From: Massilia phyllostachyos | Lineage (GTDB): Bacteria > Pseudomonadota > Gammaproteobacteria > Burkholderiales > Burkholderiaceae_D | NCBI RefSeq assembly: GCF_021044825.1 | Contig: NZ_JAJNOC010000012.1 | Coordinates: forward strand, 86,964 to 150,963 | DNA length: 64,000 nucleotides | Reading direction: 5' to 3' | Part shown: positions 7,615 to 14,395 of the stretch, piece by piece | Layout: each line of letters opens with the position of its first letter | Numbering within the stretch: position 1 is the stretch's first letter | Notes under the pieces: model-generated | Databases searched by the model: none | What the model was told of the DNA's origin: nothing | The model's input: the letters and a program-made list of their open reading frames with translations, nothing else | Made by a program: the position numbers and the translations under genes

Positions 7615-8349
7615 TCAGCCGATGCGTTTCAGGCGGGCGATGATGCCGGCCTCTTCGCGCGGTGAAAAGAAATAGGGGAACAAGGAGCGGTCGCCGACCG
7701 CATGGTCGCCTTGCCCCGCGACCTCGGCAATGCGTCGGGTGCCCACGGCGGTGTTACCGCGCAGCAGGACCGCGGGAGCATCGACCCGCGGGTTGGGACG
7801 CGATTCGCATTCGACCACGAAGTCCAGCATCGCCTCATAGAAGCGGCGGTGGCGTGGATTGACCTCAATAAAGATCTCACTGCAATTATGCAGGTCGCGG
7901 GCATAGATCAGGGCCACGTGAAACAGCGAAGCGAGCACCGCCTTGGACTTGACGCCGGGATCGATTGCCAACTTGATCAGCTCGCATACCCTGGCTCCCT
8001 TGGCGCGATAAGGATCGATGCAATCCTTGAATACCTGGTCGGATAGCAGGCCGACCTCGGAATCCAGGTTCAGGCTCAGGGTGCCGAGCACTTCGCCCTT
8101 GGTGGACGCGGTCAGCGTGATGCGGTTCGGGTCGCGGCCCACCTGGTGGTTGCCGCCATAGCCGCGCCATGCATACATCTTACTGATGAGCATGCTCGCG
8201 GAGTTGCGTTGCTCGTCGACGTCGGCGGCACGGATACCGAACACGCTTTCATTGAGGGTGACGTCGACGATGCTGGGCGAATACGTATCGCTGCCGTGGT
8301 CGGCCGTACTTCCCTGGCCGACCTGCGTTGTCATTACGGTATCGATCAT
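7615..8349 (-). CDS. FeeM-like N-acyl amino acid synthase / exosortase-associated acyltransferase (copy 2)
   Basis: 244 aa. The ATG at 8349 is preceded by GGAGAG. Shared motifs with copy 1 are RNSASMLISKMYAWRGYGG, ITLTASTKGEVLGTLSL, ARVCELIKLAIDPG, IEVNPRHRRFYEAMLDF and SLFPYFFSPREEAGI. It has a longer hydrophilic N-terminus (about 30 residues) than copy 1. The predicted chemistry is transfer of an acyl chain from acyl-ACP to an amino acid; the substrate is not known. An upstream GAF-domain gene is on the same strand but 243 bp away, so this gene probably has its own promoter in the AT-rich interval 8350-8592. Confidence 0.8.
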   Translation of the reverse strand: MIDTVMTTQVGQGSTADHGSDTYSPSIVDVTLNESVFGIRAADVDEQRNSASMLISKMYAWRGYGGNHQVGRDPNRITLTASTKGEVLGTLSLNLDSEVGLLSDQVFKDCIDPYRAKGARVCELIKLAIDPGVKSKAVLASLFHVALIYARDLHNCSEIFIEVNPRHRRFYEAMLDFVVECESRPNPRVDAPAVLLRGNTAVGTRRIAEVAGQGDHAVGDRSLFPYFFSPREEAGIIARLKRIG

Positions 8350-8592
8350 CTGTACTCTCCAGGCGGGAATGGACGCATCATGCCCAGTCGGGACTGCTTC
8401 CCATCATAGCATCCGATGTTTCAAGGTATCAATAAATTAATATGGGCAAGTTTTATTTTTTATCATATGGGTCATGCCCGTTTCGGTCCACCCCCACGAA
8501 TGGTGGCAATAATTGCAATAACACTTCTCTAAGAATGTTATTAATAAATTACTGCTGTAAAATTTTTCGACAAAATGCCGGATTGTCCGGGC

Positions 8593-9345
8593 TCAGTCTT
8601 CCTGTTGACGCTCGGCGCGCAAGTCGCGGTTGAGCTGCCCGATCAATTCGGACGCCGCTGCGACTACCTGGGCCGAGCCGAAGCCCGCGCTGCTCAGTTC
8701 GCGAAAGAACGAGCGCGCCAGGATTCGCGCCACCTCATCCGGGTTGCGATAGGCCAGGCGCGTGTCCTGCGCAGCATTCCTGGTTTCGGCGAGCATGGCC
8801 TGCCGGGCGAATCCCGACCCGAGCAGGTGGCGCAACTGGCGCAGCTGCAGGGTCTGGCCGATCAGCAGAGCCGCCGTTTCCAGCAAGGCCAGGGCGGTAT
8901 CGTCGAATGGAGGGGATCCCGCGCCGTTGGCCGCGTTGATCACGCCGACCACCTTCCCCTCGACCCGAATCGGCGCGCTGATGAGGCTCTCGCCGAAGCC
9001 GGCGCCGCGCCGCGCGAGGGCCGCGAATTCCGAACGCCCGATGTCGGTCACCAGCACTGCCTTGCCACTGGCCAGCACCTGTCCCGAGATGCCTTCTCCA
9101 CGCCGAATCGCGGCCTGCAGCGCCGTGTCGGGCAAACGGCCGTGATGGGCATGGATGCGCATGCTGCTGCCCGGGTCATCCGGGCTGTCCAGCAGCATGA
9201 CGGAACAACTGGCGGCGTCGACCAGGGAGGCCGCCAGTGCGGCCTGGGCATCGATGTCGGGCGCCAGCGCCTGGCCGGCCAGGAAGCGCTGCAGGGAAAG
9301 CAGGGGAAAGGAAGGGGGGTGCGCTGCATGCATGCCGGTGTCCAC
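8593..9345 (-). CDS. GAF domain-containing protein
   Basis: 250 aa (an alternative ATG at 9333 shortens it by four). Residues about 30-165 form a GAF domain with RRGEGISGQVLASGKAVLVTDI and SLISAPIRVEGKVVGVINAAN. The C-terminal 85 residues are helical (LLETAALLIGQTLQLRQLRHLL and a charged tail) without a recognisable output domain such as HATPase, GGDEF or HTH. It is probably a cytoplasmic sensor or regulator binding a small ligand. It stands alone between the HPr-related cassette and the acyltransferase, and a link to either is speculative. Confidence 0.8.
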   Translation of the reverse strand: MDTGMHAAHPPSFPLLSLQRFLAGQALAPDIDAQAALAASLVDAASCSVMLLDSPDDPGSSMRIHAHHGRLPDTALQAAIRRGEGISGQVLASGKAVLVTDIGRSEFAALARRGAGFGESLISAPIRVEGKVVGVINAANGAGSPPFDDTALALLETAALLIGQTLQLRQLRHLLGSGFARQAMLAETRNAAQDTRLAYRNPDEVARILARSFFRELSSAGFGSAQVVAAASELIGQLNRDLRAERQQED

Positions 9346-9411
9346 GATACCAGGGATGAGTTATGTTAATTTCAACACAATTCCTGTTCATCTGTCACTC
9401 GAAAGCCGGCC

Positions 9412-10518
9412 TCAAGCTTCCTGGCGCTCTTCCTTGCGTGGCGAAAGAAAGGCTTTGTGAAACAGATGACGCGCCAATAAAAGGGGAGGCATGCGCAGCC
9501 AGTTGCCGCGCACGTAGAGGGCGAAGCGCGCCGGTGCGTCCAGCGCGCCGGAAGGGGCGGGATGCATCGGCATCAGCGCGCGCAGGAACAGCGCATCCAT
9601 GCACGCCAGGCGCAGCGGGCTCGGGGCGGCGCCGGCGAGGGCCGCCGACACCTCCGGCGGCACGGGGGTGCCCAGCAAGCGCGTGGTATAGCGCAAGGCA
9701 TAGAACAGCGGCAGCGCGAGCTCGAGTTCCCGGGCACGCCCGGGCAACGCTTCCCAGAAGCCGGGTCGGTCACCGAATGCGGCCAGCAGCCGGTGCAGGT
9801 CGAACAGGTCGCGCAGGCCATGGTCGAATTCGCCGTCCCAGAACAGGTGCAGCGCGCTGTGCAACACCATGTCATGCGGGGCCAGGGTGTACAAGGGACA
9901 GTCGCCCGCCATGCCGTCCGGCCATGCGATGGGAACGGCTGCGGCGCGCAGGCGGGCCGGATCCGGGCGCAGCGCCGCCGTTTCGGGCAGGATGGCGTGG
10001 TGCACGTCGATCGTGGTGCCGCGCTGCATGTGCTCGAGCGGCGGCAGTTCGTGCATCCATTCGCGATAATAGCGCTGGTCGTATTCATCGAGCTTGGTGC
10101 CGGCCCAGCCCTGCAGCACGAGCGCGCGCTCGGTTGCCGGCAGGGCGTCCTTGGCCACCATGATGTCGATGTCGCCAAACATGCGGCCGCGCGCCAGCGG
10201 CAGATCCGCCATCAGGTAGGCGGCGCCCTTGAGCAGCAGCAGCTCGGCGCCCCGCCCCGCCTGGGCCAGCGCCCGCGCGATCAGCCGTACCTCGTTACGC
10301 ATGCTGTCACGGTGACGCTGCGCTTCGGTGCGCAGCCAGTCCAGGTGCAGGCGCGGCCCCGGCGGCGCCTGGACGCCGGCGTCTTCCAGCAGGTAGGGCA
10401 AGGCGCCGTGCAGGCCGGCCGCCCGCGCCTGCGACAGCAGCAGCTCCCATTCGCGCGGCGCGAGCCCCGACGTCCGTCCAGGCTCGCGCAGCACCTCGAC
10501 CAGCAATGCCGGCTTCAC
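9412..10518 (-). CDS. Nucleotidyltransferase family protein of the HPr-kinase-related cassette
   Basis: 368 aa, cytoplasmic. The segment LLLLKGAAYL (about 92-102) followed by RMFGDIDIMV (112-121, Asp116 and Asp118 as the likely metal ligands) is the active-site signature of the uncharacterised NTP_transf_5 family (PF14907). HHAILPE and LHSALHLFWDGEFDHGLRDLFDLHRLL further on fit the same family. The start ATG overlaps the stop of the kinase gene by 4 nt, so the two are translationally coupled. In lasso-peptide clusters, nucleotidyltransferases of this type sit beside HPr-kinase-like enzymes and extend the phosphate that the kinase adds; a similar tailoring role here is inference. Confidence 0.8.
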   Translation of the reverse strand: MKPALLVEVLREPGRTSGLAPREWELLLSQARAAGLHGALPYLLEDAGVQAPPGPRLHLDWLRTEAQRHRDSMRNEVRLIARALAQAGRGAELLLLKGAAYLMADLPLARGRMFGDIDIMVAKDALPATERALVLQGWAGTKLDEYDQRYYREWMHELPPLEHMQRGTTIDVHHAILPETAALRPDPARLRAAAVPIAWPDGMAGDCPLYTLAPHDMVLHSALHLFWDGEFDHGLRDLFDLHRLLAAFGDRPGFWEALPGRARELELALPLFYALRYTTRLLGTPVPPEVSAALAGAAPSPLRLACMDALFLRALMPMHPAPSGALDAPARFALYVRGNWLRMPPLLLARHLFHKAFLSPRKEERQEA

Positions 10519-11432
10519 GGAGCATCTCCGGCCAGGCCGTCGAACACGGCGATCGCCTCGTCCAGGCTGCTATACACGAAATCGCTTCCCGTGCAGCCGT
10601 CGACCAGCTGCGCCAGCACCTCGAAACCGCGCTCGCCGAGCAGGGCGTAATTGAAGGCGTTGTCGATCAGGCGCATGAAGGTCCGGGCCTTCGATACCGG
10701 CGCCAGGCTGGTTGCCGCTCCCGGTTCGAAACGCGGAAACACCACCCAGGCCGCCCGCGCGAGCTCGCCTGCCCGGGCCACGCTGTCGCGTGGTGGAGCG
10801 AGATGCCCGATCGTCCCCTTGATGGTGCCGTGGACGGGATCGCCGAAGCGCGCTCCGGGCGCGAACCCGCGTATGACGTCGAGAGAAACGTTTTTCAGGC
10901 TGATCGGGCGAACCAGCGGCGCCAGCAAGGCGTCGCTGCAGCGCACTAGCGCCAGTTCGTCGGACAGCAGGCGCCAGCCGCGCATCGCCAGGGCCGCGCA
11001 CAGCGTGCTCTTGCCGGAACCGGGCGGCGCCGGCAGGATGATGGCGCGGCCGTGCTTTTCCAGTACCGCGGCGTGCACGATCAGGTAGCTGTGGGCATGG
11101 TTGGATACGCACCAGTTCATCACCCACTCGAACATGGGCTGGCTCTGTGCCAGCGGCAAGGGCGTGAACGGGGCATCGCCGCCATGATCGAACAGGACTT
11201 GCGGACGAACCCAGCGCCGCCATCCGCGCGAACGCAGCAGGTTCACCTGGAAATCGGCGAACGATTCGGCGGCTTCCACCGGATGCGCGGCGTACAGCCG
11301 CGCCAGGCCCTCGGCAACCTGTACGATGTCGCTGCGGATGCGGGTCGTGAACGGCCCGGTGCGTACTACCAGCTCGCCGCTGCCGAGACGACGCCGGAGT
11401 TCGGCGCGCGTCAGACTGCCGAGCAGGGGCAT
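10515..11432 (-). CDS. HprK-related kinase A
   Basis: 305 aa. The C-terminal half has an HPr-kinase-like P-loop, PAPPGSGKST (134-143), preceded by HAAVLEKHGRAIIL and followed by LLSDELALVR with the acidic residue expected in HprK (about Asp158). The capture-type N-terminal domain of true HprK is replaced by an unrelated segment of about 110 residues, and the genome context lacks PTS genes, so carbon regulation is unlikely. It matches my recollection of the 'HprK-related kinase A' family (TIGR04352). It probably phosphorylates a Ser/Thr, or a C-terminus, of a peptide or protein. The gene overlaps the PqqD-like gene by 22 nt and the nucleotidyltransferase by 4 nt. Confidence 0.88.
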   Translation of the reverse strand: MPLLGSLTRAELRRRLGSGELVVRTGPFTTRIRSDIVQVAEGLARLYAAHPVEAAESFADFQVNLLRSRGWRRWVRPQVLFDHGGDAPFTPLPLAQSQPMFEWVMNWCVSNHAHSYLIVHAAVLEKHGRAIILPAPPGSGKSTLCAALAMRGWRLLSDELALVRCSDALLAPLVRPISLKNVSLDVIRGFAPGARFGDPVHGTIKGTIGHLAPPRDSVARAGELARAAWVVFPRFEPGAATSLAPVSKARTFMRLIDNAFNYALLGERGFEVLAQLVDGCTGSDFVYSSLDEAIAVFDGLAGDAP

Positions 11433-11695
11433 GGCTGGATCAGTTCGAGCTTGGCCAACCTGGCCAGCATGTGAGGGAGTTGCGCGCCGATTTCGGCGGC
11501 ATCGAGCGCGAATTCGGCGTGCAGCGCGGCGGCAAGGGTGGATTCGTCCGCGGGGCCTTCCTGCAGGACGCCCAGCAACAGTGTCGCGCCGAGGCCCAGC
11601 AGGTGGGTGGCGCCGGACAAGGAATTGAACACGACCAGTTCGTCATCCCACTGGCGCGCGGCCAGGGACTGACCTGGAATGACCTGCCACATCAC
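11411..11695 (-). CDS. PqqD-like peptide chaperone of the HPr-rel-A system
   Basis: 94 aa from GTG 11695, or 93 from ATG 11692; the first codon lies one base after the stop of the preceding gene, suggesting coupling. The fold signature is WQVIPGQSLAARQWDDELVVFNSLSGATHLLGLGATLLL followed by a helical segment ending LARLAKLELIQPCPC, the usual winged-helix PqqD pattern. PqqD-type domains (RiPP recognition elements) bind leader peptides and present them to modifying enzymes. Placement between a candidate substrate gene and a kinase gene is what such a carrier would show. The C-terminal PCPCS is unusual and could bind metal. Confidence 0.85.
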   Translation of the reverse strand: MMWQVIPGQSLAARQWDDELVVFNSLSGATHLLGLGATLLLGVLQEGPADESTLAAALHAEFALDAAEIGAQLPHMLARLAKLELIQPCPCSAV

Positions 11696-11696
11696 A

Positions 11697-12299
11697 TCAA
11701 TAGTGGGTCTGTTTCAGGAAATCCGCCAGATCTTTCCAGGCCAGGAAAACCGTCGACGACACCTTGTAGGCGCCGCCGGCCTGGATCTGTTTCCACATAT
11801 TGGTCAGGTCGCTTGCGTCGATCATCTTCACTTTATCGGTCAACACATTCAGATAGGCTGCCGCAAGCTCTGCGCCCAGGCGATCCTTGTCCCCACTCAG
11901 GCCTTTCAGGACCTGCAGCATGGTCGCCTTGCCGTAACAGGCGCGCGTGCCGCTCGTAGTACATGGGAAAATGCTGGCGAACATGACATCCGAACCGCAC
12001 GACCTGGGCCAGTAGTAACTGCCGATGTAGCACCAGACACTGGGTGGCCAGCCTTCGCACATCGTCTTCGGCGCAGTCGCGCTGTTGTGGATTTTCGATG
12101 AGTAAAAGCCGGAAGGCGTGCGGCATGCGAAACCGGTTGCCTTGCTGTCGAGCGTCCAGAAAACGCCGGCGGCGCCAATGCCGGCTTTGCCGAGACGACG
12201 GCGCGTCGCACCGCGCTTGCCCAATTCGCTCAAGGCAGGCCCTGCCGATGCGGTCGGCCGTGTGTCGTTCACGTTGTCGGGTTGGGGTTGGTCAGACAT
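11697..12299 (-). CDS. Cys-rich protein of unknown function, candidate substrate of the HPr-rel-A cassette
   Basis: 200 aa from ATG 12299 with GAGGACG upstream. Residues 1-28 are polar and disordered (MSDQPQPDNVNDTRPTAS). Residues 29-50 read as an arginine-rich turn, TRRRLGKAGIGAAGVFW, a Tat-like or membrane-associated motif. Then a Cys/Trp/Tyr-rich region carries six cysteines (59, 81, 90, 101, 113, 121), with FACRTPSGFYSS and VWCYIGSYYWPRSC. The last 70 residues look helical and end with Tyr. I do not recognise a named domain. It is the first gene of a tight four-gene cassette, and its leader-plus-core look suggests a substrate for the PqqD/kinase/nucleotidyltransferase set. An alternative is an exported structural protein with three disulfides. 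Confidence 0.75.
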   Translation of the reverse strand: MSDQPQPDNVNDTRPTASAGPALSELGKRGATRRRLGKAGIGAAGVFWTLDSKATGFACRTPSGFYSSKIHNSATAPKTMCEGWPPSVWCYIGSYYWPRSCGSDVMFASIFPCTTSGTRACYGKATMLQVLKGLSGDKDRLGAELAAAYLNVLTDKVKMIDASDLTNMWKQIQAGGAYKVSSTVFLAWKDLADFLKQTHY

Positions 12300-12343
12300 G
12301 TGCGTCCTCGGGAGTGACCGCACGGCGGCCGTGAACCAGTTCA

Positions 12344-12359
12344 AGCAAGAAAGATGCCG
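12344..12359 (-). promoter_or_regulatory. Candidate sigma-54 promoter of the HPr-rel-A cassette
   Basis: The minus strand reads CGGCATCTTTCTTGCT: a perfect TTGCT -12 element and a GGCA -24 core at the correct spacing, 9 of 12 specified positions in all. Initiation near 12333 would leave a leader of about 34 nt with GAGGACG before the ATG at 12299. It is weaker than the PEP-CTERM gene promoter; if real it puts the cassette under the same RpoN-dependent control. Confidence 0.45.
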
Positions 12360-12485
12360 GAAAATGCACTTGGGAAAAAAGTGTTTGGAAACAAAAAGTT
12401 GCGGCGAACAGAAATGTACACCGCAATTTCGTCACAACAATTTTAGTTCCTAATGGTTCAGCATGTAAGAAAAATCGACAGCTGT

Positions 12486-13097
12486 TTAGAAAAAGCTCTC
12501 AGGAATGACCAAAACGTCGCCTGGACGCATTGGCATATTGGCCGAGATGTCGCCATCGCGGATCAAGTCATCCAGGCGGACGTTCAATTTTTCTTGCTTG
12601 CCGTTGACGTTGCGAATGACACTCGCCTTGTTACCTGCAGCAAATTCGGTAATGCCGCCAACCGTGATCAGCACATCCATCAGGGACATGTCGCGACGGT
12701 AAGCCAGTGCTTGTGGACGCGTCGCCTGGCCGATGACACGGATCTGGTCGCCATAGTTCCCAACAAAGTTGGTCACGATCACGGTCACGACCGGCTGCTG
12801 GATGAATTTGGCGAGCGCGGCTTCGATGTCGCGCGCCAACTGGGTCGACGTCTTGCCGGCGGCCGGCAGGTCTTCCACCAGCGGTGTCGTGATCTTGCCG
12901 TCCGGGCGCACCGGTACCGCACCCGACACTTCGGGATTGCGCCAGACGGTGATGGTGACGTTGTCGCCCGGCCCGATCAGGTAGTCCGGATTGACCGGTT
13001 CCAGTGCCGCCGCGCTCGGTGGCATGGGCGTGGCGCAACCGGCCAGGGCCAGTGCGGCAGCCAGCATCAGGGCAACCTGCTTCATCATCTTGTTCAT
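12486..13097 (-). CDS. XrtA-system polysaccharide biosynthesis/export lipoprotein (Wza/OPX type)
   Basis: 203 aa from ATG 13097; upstream in-frame codons exist but this start yields a clean lipoprotein signal peptide ending LALAGC (Cys21). DYLIGPGDNVTITVWRNPEVSG and RPDGKITTPLVEDLPAAGKT are the poly_export (PF02563) domain, followed by a SLBB-like region (VRVIGQ..., YRRDMSLMDVLITVGG) and RPGDVLVIPESFF. Its short length fits the XrtA-associated OPX proteins, which provide the periplasmic part of the export channel and need a separate outer-membrane partner. It lies on the opposite strand from the chain-length gene, separated by a protease gene, an uncommon arrangement. Confidence 0.92.
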   Translation of the reverse strand: MNKMMKQVALMLAAALALAGCATPMPPSAAALEPVNPDYLIGPGDNVTITVWRNPEVSGAVPVRPDGKITTPLVEDLPAAGKTSTQLARDIEAALAKFIQQPVVTVIVTNFVGNYGDQIRVIGQATRPQALAYRRDMSLMDVLITVGGITEFAAGNKASVIRNVNGKQEKLNVRLDDLIRDGDISANMPMRPGDVLVIPESFF

Positions 13098-13230
13098 GCT
13101 CACGTCAAATTCCTTCCCGACAGGCCAAGTACAGAGCCACCTATCATCAAATTGTTGTTTTGCCATGAATGGCCGAGCTGTATTGTATACCGACTATTTC
13201 CTGAAAAGCCTTTCAAGACGCCAGCCGTGT

Positions 13231-14007
13231 TCACTTCTGTTGCAATAAAGCGCGTACATGGCGCACCGGTACGGCATACGTGATGCCGCTCGGATTGGTG
13301 ATCGCGGTTTCCTTGAGCCCCTTTACGAACACCATATTGATCACTGCCTGTACGACGCCGGTCTCGGGATCATAGACCGGACTGCCGCTATTACCCGGAT
13401 AGGCCGTGCCGTCGAGCTGGAAAATATCGAAGCTGGAGCGCTGCAACTGCGTGATCGCACGCGCATCGAGCTTTCCCGAGCTGAGCGAGGGCGTGACGAC
13501 CGGCGTGATGGCAGCCAGCGTGGCGCGGTGCGTGGCCGGATGCAGGCCCAGCACCATTCCAAGAGGAAAACCGGTAAACGCCAGGTCCTGGCCCTCTTCG
13601 CCTCCGCTCTCGCTCAGCTGGAGCGCCGGCAGCGGCTCGCCCTCCAGGCGCAGGTGCGCCAGGTCGTGCTCGCGGTCGATCGCCGCCAGGCGCGCGGGAC
13701 GGAAGGCGACATTGCCGCGCTCGCGCAGGACGATGCCGAGCGTCTCCTTGCCCGCGTCCGCCGATACCGGTGGCACCACGTGCGCATTGGTGATGACGCT
13801 CAGGCCATCCCCGACCACGAAGCCGGTGCCGAAAAAAGCGATGGCCGGACTGCGCGTCCGGAGTTCGGTCCCGACCCCGACCACCGAGCGTTTCACGACC
13901 GGGATTGTCTTGGTCAGCTGGGCCTGCGCCCCGGCGCACAGCCCCAGGAACAGCACCGGAAGCGAGCAAGCCCTGGCCCAGGCACGCCATGTTCTTGTCA
14001 TTGGCAT
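13231..14007 (-). CDS. Secreted trypsin-like serine protease
   Basis: 258 aa. A signal peptide (RTWRAWARACSLPVLFLGLCAGAQA, cleavage near residue 29) precedes a chymotrypsin-fold domain with the full triad: His76 in ITNAHVV, Asp115 in EHDLAHL, Ser208 in GNSGSPV. No PDZ domain is present, unlike DegP/DegQ. It is likely a periplasmic or secreted protease. Located between the EPS export lipoprotein and the EPS operon, it may process surface proteins, for example in EPS assembly; this is inferred from position only. An alternative start two codons downstream (ATG 14001) is equally plausible. Confidence 0.85.
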   Translation of the reverse strand: MPMTRTWRAWARACSLPVLFLGLCAGAQAQLTKTIPVVKRSVVGVGTELRTRSPAIAFFGTGFVVGDGLSVITNAHVVPPVSADAGKETLGIVLRERGNVAFRPARLAAIDREHDLAHLRLEGEPLPALQLSESGGEEGQDLAFTGFPLGMVLGLHPATHRATLAAITPVVTPSLSSGKLDARAITQLQRSSFDIFQLDGTAYPGNSGSPVYDPETGVVQAVINMVFVKGLKETAITNPSGITYAVPVRHVRALLQQK

Positions 14008-14395
14008 CTCATCAATCTCGTGTAAAGAATGTATTCAAATAGCAACCAATCGTGCAAGCTATTTCGACTGATCAACACTACAATAGCAAAGTTCGGGCAA
14101 GCAACCCAGTTTCCTCAAGAAAATACTTGGGGAGATGAGATGATGTAACATAGGCAAGGTTTTCGCTGTGGCAAGCAAAGTTTCGACACAAGCCTTGGCC
14201 TACATCGATGCTCTTGTTAGCGATAAATCAAATTGCTAATAGGAATTTGTGTTGCAAAGTCGGTGAATTTGCGCCTGAATATGCGCAATTTTCCTGCACG
14301 CAATTGCAATTGCTCGATGCACAAGCGATCATGCAAGACACTTATTGATTGTTGAGTCTGCGGTAGCCAGTGGACCTTACTACGAGATTGACGAG
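14008..14395. other. AT-rich divergent regulatory interval before the EPS operon
   Basis: 388 bp without a credible gene, much richer in A/T than the flanks, between the divergently oriented protease and chain-length genes. It carries repeated GCAA/TTGC words (including the perfect palindrome at 14300-14313). No convincing -35/-10 pair was found, and a sigma-54-like TTGGC...GC near 14195 has one base too many in the spacer. It should hold the main EPS promoter and operators. Confidence 0.6.
14300..14313. promoter_or_regulatory. Palindrome GCAATTGCAATTGC, possible operator
   Basis: A perfect 14-bp dyad about 80 bp upstream of the first EPS gene start. It consists of two overlapping GCAATTGC palindromes. 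No regulator is linked to it. Confidence 0.4.

Noticed and set aside
9412..11695. Interpretation as a PTS/HPr carbon-regulation module
   Set aside because: The kinase lacks the HprK N-terminal domain, no ptsH/ptsI/ptsN genes are present, and the PqqD and nucleotidyltransferase partners fit peptide or protein tailoring better.
9412..12299. True lasso-peptide cluster
   Set aside because: There is no lasso cyclase (AsnB-like C protein) or B2 protease next to the cassette, and the candidate substrate is 200 aa long, not a short precursor.
14193..14211. TTGGCCTACATCGATGCTC as a sigma-54 promoter for the EPS operon
   Set aside because: The GC of the -12 box is one base too far from the -24 GG, and the flanking bases do not match.
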